NCBI GenBank assembly: GCA_046313675.1
Contig: JBKBXU010000167.1
Location: 1 to 9,815 of the forward strand
DNA from: JBKBXU01 sp046313675
Lineage (GTDB): Bacteria; Bacteroidota; Bacteroidia; Cytophagales; Cytophagaceae
DNA length: 9,815 bases
Direction: 5' to 3'
Positions 6,273 to 9,815 of this stretch are shown here, piece by piece; positions within the stretch are counted from its first letter, which is position 1; each line of letters begins with the position of its first letter. Both the position numbers and the translations under genes were made by a program. The notes beneath the pieces are model-generated. The model saw only the letters and a list, made by a program, of their open reading frames with translations. It ran no database searches and had not been told where the DNA came from.

Positions 6273-7403
6273 ATGTTTTTTAGTATAAATTCAAAAGATA
6301 GGAATTCGAAGGCAAGGACAGGGGTGATTCAAACGGATCATGGAGCTATTGAGACGCCTATCTTTATGCCCGTAGGTACAGGAGGATCAGTTAAGGCTGT
6401 TCACCAAAGGGAATTGGAAGCCGATATACAGGCTCAGATAATATTGGGGAATACCTATCATCTTTATCTGAGGCCCGGATTAGATGTTATTTCCAAAGCC
6501 GGAGGGCTTCATAAATTCAACTGCTGGCCTAAACCTATTCTTACGGACAGTGGTGGTTATCAGGTATATTCCATGTCGGATATCCGGAAAATTAAGGAAG
6601 AAGGTGCTACCTTCAAATCTCATATCGATGGTTCAACGCACTTTTTTTCTCCTGAAAATGTGATGGATATTCAGCGAACCATTGGCGCAGATATCATTAT
6701 GGCATTTGATGAATGTACTCCTTATCCCTGTGATTATACCTATGCCCGGAATTCCATGGAAATGACACATCGTTGGTTGAAGCGGTGTTGTGATCGTTTT
6801 GATGCAACTGATGCCAAGTATGGTTACAAGCAATTTTTATTTCCCATTGTTCAGGGCAGCACCTATAAAGACCTTAGGAAAAAATCTGCCGAAACTATTG
6901 CTTCCTTTGAAAGGGAAGGGAACGCCATAGGTGGCTTATCGGTTGGTGAGCCTGCTGAAATGATGTATGAAATGACTGAAATTGTTTGTGATATACTTCC
7001 TGAAGACAAGCCAAGGTATCTTATGGGAGTTGGAACTCCGGCTAACCTACTTGAAAATATTGCTCTTGGAATAGATATGTTTGATTGCGTAATGCCTACC
7101 AGAAATGCCAGAAATGGAATGCTCTTTACTTCTCAGGGGATAGTCAATATAAGGAATGAAAAATGGAAAGATGACTTTAGCCCATTGGATCCGGGAATCA
7201 ATTCCTTTTTAAATTCGTATTATACAAAAGCTTATTTGAGACACCTAGTTGTTTCGAATGAAATATTGGCTTGCCAGATTGCAAGTATTCAGAATCTGAC
7301 CTTTTATTTGTGGTTAATGGAGCAGGCGAGAACTAAGATAAAAGAAGGAACGTTTTTTGAGTGGAAAAGTGGTATGGTTGAGCAAGTCATGCAAAGGCTA
7401 TAA
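6273..7403 (+). CDS. tgt: tRNA-guanine(34) transglycosylase, apparently lacking the zinc site
   Basis: A 376-residue bacterial-type TGT, which exchanges guanine 34 of Asp, Asn, His and Tyr tRNAs for preQ1 in queuosine synthesis. The catalytic residues are present: the Asp of TDSGGYQVYS (D92, general base in the family) and D271 in FDCVMPTRNAR (270-280), the covalent nucleophile. GGLSVGEP (220-227) and MGVGTP (251-256) line the base pocket. The C-terminal zinc site, normally CxCxxC followed 26 residues later by the His of SIHNL, is missing. After LDP (305-307) the Cys positions read I309, S311 and N314, and the His position is Q340 (SIQNL). The rest of this subdomain, including YLRHL (321-325) and the C-terminal helix, is intact, so the change is not a truncation. 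Length is normal. It is followed by the LptF/LptG permease in the same direction. The family call is certain; activity without zinc is inferred. Confidence 0.96.
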   Translation: MFFSINSKDRNSKARTGVIQTDHGAIETPIFMPVGTGGSVKAVHQRELEADIQAQIILGNTYHLYLRPGLDVISKAGGLHKFNCWPKPILTDSGGYQVYSMSDIRKIKEEGATFKSHIDGSTHFFSPENVMDIQRTIGADIIMAFDECTPYPCDYTYARNSMEMTHRWLKRCCDRFDATDAKYGYKQFLFPIVQGSTYKDLRKKSAETIASFEREGNAIGGLSVGEPAEMMYEMTEIVCDILPEDKPRYLMGVGTPANLLENIALGIDMFDCVMPTRNARNGMLFTSQGIVNIRNEKWKDDFSPLDPGINSFLNSYYTKAYLRHLVVSNEILACQIASIQNLTFYLWLMEQARTKIKEGTFFEWKSGMVEQVMQRL

Positions 7404-7451
7404 AATAAGCAAAACCGTTTAGTGGCTTTTAAAAGTCATAAAATCAAGTAT

Positions 7452-8534
7452 ATGCGGATAAAAAAGTTAGATTGGTATATTTTAAAGCAGTTTCTTCAGA
7501 CCTTTGTGTTTGTAGTTATTCTGTTGGTAGTTGTAATATGCGTGATCGATTATACAGAACGAAATGGTGACTTTTTGAGAAGTAATGTTCCTTTCGATCA
7601 GATATTTGGGGTTTATTATCTGAACTTCATGCCTTACCTGGCTAATATGCTCAGCCCGATAACGATTTTTATCACGGCTGTTTTTGTTACAGCCAAATTG
7701 GCAGCACACTCCGAAATAATAGCCATATTAAGTAGTGGGGTTAGTTTTCGAAGAATGCTTATGCCGTTTGTTGCGGGAGCCTGTTTGATTGCGATAGGTA
7801 CTTTTTTTCTTATAGGATGGGTTATTCCTGATGCCAATAAGAAGAGAATAGCATTTGAAAATCAATATTTGAGGACAAAATATTATTTTGAAGGCAAGAA
7901 TATTCATATGAAAATCGGGCCTGATGCCTATGTTTACATGGAAAGTTATAATAACCATATGAATGTAGGGTATCAATTTACTCTGGAAAGAATTGAGGGA
8001 ACTACACTTCATTCCAAACTCAAGGCCAATAGAATTGTATGGGAGCCTGATAAGGAAATGTGGCGGCTTGAAAAAGTTTCTATACGGGAACTGAAAGATG
8101 GAAAAGAATACCTGAGTTACGATTTGAAAAGAGATACGATTATCAATCTCCACCCAAATGATTTTGAAGACAGTTATTCCCTTCATGAGACCTTGACTTT
8201 GCCGGAGTTGGAAAGCCTTATTGTCAAATTAAAGGACCGCGGAGCGGAGAATATTGAAGTGTATCTTACAGAGAAATATGAACGGTATACCTATCCTTTT
8301 GCTATTATTATTTTAACAATTATCGGTGTTATTGTTGCTGCACGAAAGTCAAGGGAAGGAACCGGTTTTAAGATAGCATTTGGGTTTTTTCTGGCTTTTA
8401 TTTACATCATCTTTGTGATTTTAAGCCGAAATATGGCCCATGTGGGGTCTATGGGGCCTTTGGTGGCATCCTGGGTGCCTAATATAATTTTCTCTGTTAT
8501 TGGAATTATAATGTATAAAGCTGTTCCGAAATAG
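7452..8534 (+). CDS. LptF/LptG-family (YjgP/YjgQ) permease for lipopolysaccharide export
   Basis: A 360-residue inner-membrane protein of the LptF/LptG family. In the LptB2FG complex these subunits extract lipopolysaccharide from the inner membrane and pass it to the periplasmic bridge. Three N-terminal membrane segments (about 18-34, 66-84 and 104-126) surround the conserved HSEIIAILSSGVSFRRML coupling region (86-103). A periplasmic beta-rich domain (about 130-250) follows, then three C-terminal segments (about 281-297, 307-325 and 337-356). A GTG at 7422 would add ten residues, but ATG 7452 gives MRIKKLDWYILKQFL, the usual start of the family, so I prefer it. The gene lies 48 bp after tgt with no terminator between them, so they are probably one operon. 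Whether it corresponds to LptF or LptG is unclear. Its TAG stop directly abuts the stop of the convergent gene. Confidence 0.9.
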   Translation: MRIKKLDWYILKQFLQTFVFVVILLVVVICVIDYTERNGDFLRSNVPFDQIFGVYYLNFMPYLANMLSPITIFITAVFVTAKLAAHSEIIAILSSGVSFRRMLMPFVAGACLIAIGTFFLIGWVIPDANKKRIAFENQYLRTKYYFEGKNIHMKIGPDAYVYMESYNNHMNVGYQFTLERIEGTTLHSKLKANRIVWEPDKEMWRLEKVSIRELKDGKEYLSYDLKRDTIINLHPNDFEDSYSLHETLTLPELESLIVKLKDRGAENIEVYLTEKYERYTYPFAIIILTIIGVIVAARKSREGTGFKIAFGFFLAFIYIIFVILSRNMAHVGSMGPLVASWVPNIIFSVIGIIMYKAVPK

Positions 8535-8918
8535 CTAGCGGATCAGATACCTTTCTGTAATATCTTCTATGAAAAGTTTCTTTCCGGACTTTTTTTCTAA
8601 CAGAAATATATCTCTTATTACCAGAAGGTCGCCTGACATAAGCCGGATGTCTTCATCAATAATATTAATTTCTGTGTCCGTAAATTTTTTCTTCCATTTA
8701 ACTTTTCCCTGAGTATTTAGAAGAACTGCTTCATATTCTTCTATAGAGTATTTGTCCGAAAGGTCTTTATTTTTTTTGCTAAAAACACCAACGATTGCTT
8801 TTCTGTTTTCTTTTAAGTCGTCAATATATACCTTAACAAAAATATCCGGGACACCCAGGGTAAAGGCGAAGAAAACAGGAGTCATGAGTAAAATGATACA
8901 AAGCTTTCTGAGCGTCAT
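8535..8918 (-). CDS. Small exported protein of unknown function
   Basis: I do not recognise this family. From ATG 8916-8918 it encodes 127 residues. The N-terminus MTLRKLCIILLMTPVFFAFTLG looks like a Sec signal peptide, with likely cleavage around residues 20-22 before VPD. No lipobox Cys is present. The mature part (~105 residues) is rich in Lys, Asp, Glu and Ile and alternates short hydrophobic and charged stretches, suggesting a small beta-rich periplasmic or surface protein. It contains no cysteine after the signal region. A longer start at 8972 would add 18 residues, but a candidate -7 box at 8948-8955 lies between the two starts, and the shorter form places the signal peptide at the N-terminus. 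The gene is alone on its strand: its stop abuts that of the permease, and it diverges from the DUF2062 gene. Confidence 0.68.
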   Translation of the reverse strand: MTLRKLCIILLMTPVFFAFTLGVPDIFVKVYIDDLKENRKAIVGVFSKKNKDLSDKYSIEEYEAVLLNTQGKVKWKKKFTDTEINIIDEDIRLMSGDLLVIRDIFLLEKKSGKKLFIEDITERYLIR

Positions 8919-8947
8919 TATTTTGTGCTTTCGGAATTTAAATATAA

Positions 8948-8955
8948 CAAAAATA
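8948..8955 (-). promoter_or_regulatory. Candidate -7 box for the small exported protein
   Basis: On the minus strand this reads TATTTTTG, matching TAnnTTTG and identical to the box before tgt. It ends 29 bp upstream of ATG 8918 and lies downstream of the alternative start at 8972, so it supports the shorter protein. No -33 TTTG is visible at the expected distance, and the DNA is A+T-rich. Confidence 0.3.
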
Positions 8956-9024
8956 CTAAAAAATCTTAACATTTTATTGTTTGTTTACAGACATTTTTTT
9001 GGCAACTTGTTTAGGGAAGATTTA

Positions 9025-9042
9025 ATGGATTACAATGATTAA
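9025..9042 (+). other. Possible five-codon leader ORF overlapping the DUF2062 start
   Basis: ATG 9025 opens a five-codon frame (MDYND) ending at TAA 9040-9042, and the ATG of the DUF2062 gene at 9035 lies inside it in another frame. The purine-rich AGGGAAG (9013-9019) is placed 5 bases before this small ORF but 15 bases before the DUF2062 ATG. It would therefore fit initiation at the leader, with coupled re-initiation on the main gene. In a phylum that relies little on Shine-Dalgarno pairing this may be accidental. Confidence 0.25.
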
Positions 9043-9526
9043 GGAAAAAATTTATCAACCTCTGCTGCGATACCTGAAACAGGGGATGTCTCCTGATAAA
9101 CTGGCTCTTACTGTCGCACTTGGCATAGTTATAAGCTCCTTTCCCATCATTGGGCCTACCACCCTTATGTGTTTTATTGCTGCCTATATTTTTAAGTTGA
9201 ATATTGGTGCTCTGCAACTTGTAAATTATCTGGCCTATCCTGTGCAGATTCTATGTATCATCCCACAATACAAAGGAGGTGCTATGATGTTTGGCAAGGC
9301 GGATTTTCAATTAAGCCAAAGCGAATTGCTGGCCTTGTTTAAAGAAAGTTTTTCTGTCATTTTTGAAAAGTTGTTATGGGCTTCAGTACATGCTATGGGC
9401 TTTTGGTTAATTTGCGCCCCTTTTGTGGTTTTTATTATTTTTTTCGTTTTAAAGCCTGTTTTTATTAAAGTAGTAAAGCGTTTGGAAATAAATAAGGCTT
9501 CTGCCGATGATAGTTTAGCCATCTGA
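9035..9526 (+). CDS. DUF2062 domain membrane protein
   Basis: A 163-residue protein almost wholly made of a DUF2062 domain (about 10-145). The family signature is clear: GMSPDKLALTVALGIVISSFP (17-37), GPTTLMCFIAAYIFKLN (40-56) and QLVNYLAYPVQ (61-71). Hydrophobic segments lie at about 24-55, 61-78 and 116-140, so it is an integral inner-membrane protein of two to three passes, ending in a short charged tail. The family's biochemical role is not established; DUF2062 is sometimes fused or adjacent to glycosyltransferases. Here it stands between a divergent small exported protein and pyrR, 59 bp upstream of the latter, in the same direction. The ATG at 9035 fits the family start; a five-codon ORF overlaps it. 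Confidence 0.87.
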   Translation: MIKEKIYQPLLRYLKQGMSPDKLALTVALGIVISSFPIIGPTTLMCFIAAYIFKLNIGALQLVNYLAYPVQILCIIPQYKGGAMMFGKADFQLSQSELLALFKESFSVIFEKLLWASVHAMGFWLICAPFVVFIIFFVLKPVFIKVVKRLEINKASADDSLAI

Positions 9527-9559
9527 CCCATTTTAATTATTTCTGTATTTATATTTTTA

Positions 9560-9567
9560 TATCTTTG
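9560..9567 (+). promoter_or_regulatory. Candidate -7 box for pyrR
   Basis: TATCTTTG matches the Bacteroidota -7 consensus TAnnTTTG exactly and ends 18 bp before the pyrR ATG, giving a very short leader. That leaves no room for a classical PyrR-bound attenuator between this promoter and the gene. No clear -33 TTTG lies upstream. Read-through from the DUF2062 gene is also possible, as no terminator hairpin is visible between them. Confidence 0.42.
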
Positions 9568-9585
9568 TGCCAAACCTTCTGTTGC

Positions 9586-9815
9586 ATGCGCAAAAGAATT
9601 ATCATAGACGGCAAATTACTAAACATAACCATTGAGCGGCTAAGTCATCAGCTTATTGAAAATCATGATGATTTTAGCAATTCCGTAATTTTAGGAATTC
9701 AGCCTCGTGGGGTTTTTCTCGCAGAAAGAATTAGCAATAAACTTAAAGAAATTTTAAAAAAGGATATTAATCTGGGCTTTATTGATGTAACATTTTACCA
9801 CGATGACTTCCGAAA
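9586..9815 (+). CDS. pyrR: PyrR-type phosphoribosyltransferase, N-terminal part, cut by window edge
   Basis: The first 76 codons are visible from ATG 9586; the gene continues past the right edge. The sequence MRKRIIIDGKLLNITIERLS, then VILGIQPRGVFLAERIS (34-50) and FIDVTFYHDD (65-74), matches PyrR, the bifunctional regulator and uracil phosphoribosyltransferase of the type I PRTase fold. In Bacillus PyrR binds pyr mRNA to control attenuation and also makes UMP from uracil and PRPP. The PRPP-binding loop lies beyond the edge, so catalytic competence cannot be judged. The leader is short and shows no anti-terminator structure, so control of its own mRNA by attenuation looks unlikely from what is visible. 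Confidence 0.88.
   Translation, partial: MRKRIIIDGKLLNITIERLSHQLIENHDDFSNSVILGIQPRGVFLAERISNKLKEILKKDINLGFIDVTFYHDDFR

Noticed and set aside
7422..7451. GTG start for the permease
   Set aside because: The ten extra residues do not fit the usual family N-terminus, while ATG 7452 gives the standard MRIKKLDWYI-type start.
7728..8186. Minus-strand frame of 152 codons inside the LptF/LptG permease
   Set aside because: It is fully antisense to a conserved membrane protein and its composition follows the reversed codons of that gene.
8919..8972. Upstream start (8972) for the small exported protein
   Set aside because: It would bury the signal peptide behind 18 charged residues, and a candidate -7 box lies between the two starts.
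9307..9573. Minus-strand frame of 88 codons opposite the DUF2062 gene
   Set aside because: It lies antisense to a conserved domain, resembles no known family, and would start inside the pyrR promoter region.

Overview
The window reads as the chromosome of an AT-rich member of the Bacteroidota, most likely a Cytophagales-type bacterium. This rests on the protein families and their order (tgt followed by an LptF/LptG permease, a DUF2062 protein, PyrR), on start sites with weak or absent Shine-Dalgarno sequences, and on several upstream boxes matching the Bacteroidota -7 element TAnnTTTG. The lineage is inferred from memory of gene content, not from a search. I see no transposon, integrase, CRISPR array, tRNA, rRNA or recognisable defence system. 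It is a compact housekeeping region, with two proteins whose metal sites look lost.

Left part (1-2244): three genes with a lipid-metabolism flavour. A gene cut by the left edge (minus strand, start at 156) encodes a divergent relative of the LpxH-like metallophosphoesterase at 1408-2244, and in the visible part its metal ligands are substituted. Between the two lies a plus-strand lipid kinase of the diacylglycerol kinase / YegS family (493-1389). The intact phosphoesterase converges on the kinase, leaving 18 bp between stop codons.

Centre (2491-6192): a cytoplasmic GH1 beta-glycosidase runs rightward and overlaps by 23 bp the end of a leftward operon. That operon reads, in transcription order, membrane glycosyltransferase, ECF-type sigma factor, rsmG. 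The first two overlap by 10 bp, and the sigma stop codon abuts the rsmG start codon.

Right part (6273-9815): tgt (queuosine pathway) and an LptF/LptG-type lipopolysaccharide export permease run rightward as a probable operon. The TGT protein lacks all four canonical zinc ligands. The permease stop codon abuts that of a small leftward exported protein of unknown function. A DUF2062 membrane protein and the 5' part of pyrR close the window. Envelope and lipid functions recur (lipid kinase, phosphoesterases, glycosyltransferase, LPS permease, DUF2062), mixed with RNA modification (RsmG, TGT), transcription control (sigma factor) and pyrimidine salvage/regulation (PyrR).

No new multi-gene system is evident. 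The best leads are the substituted phosphoesterase paralogue at the left edge and the TGT with no zinc site.
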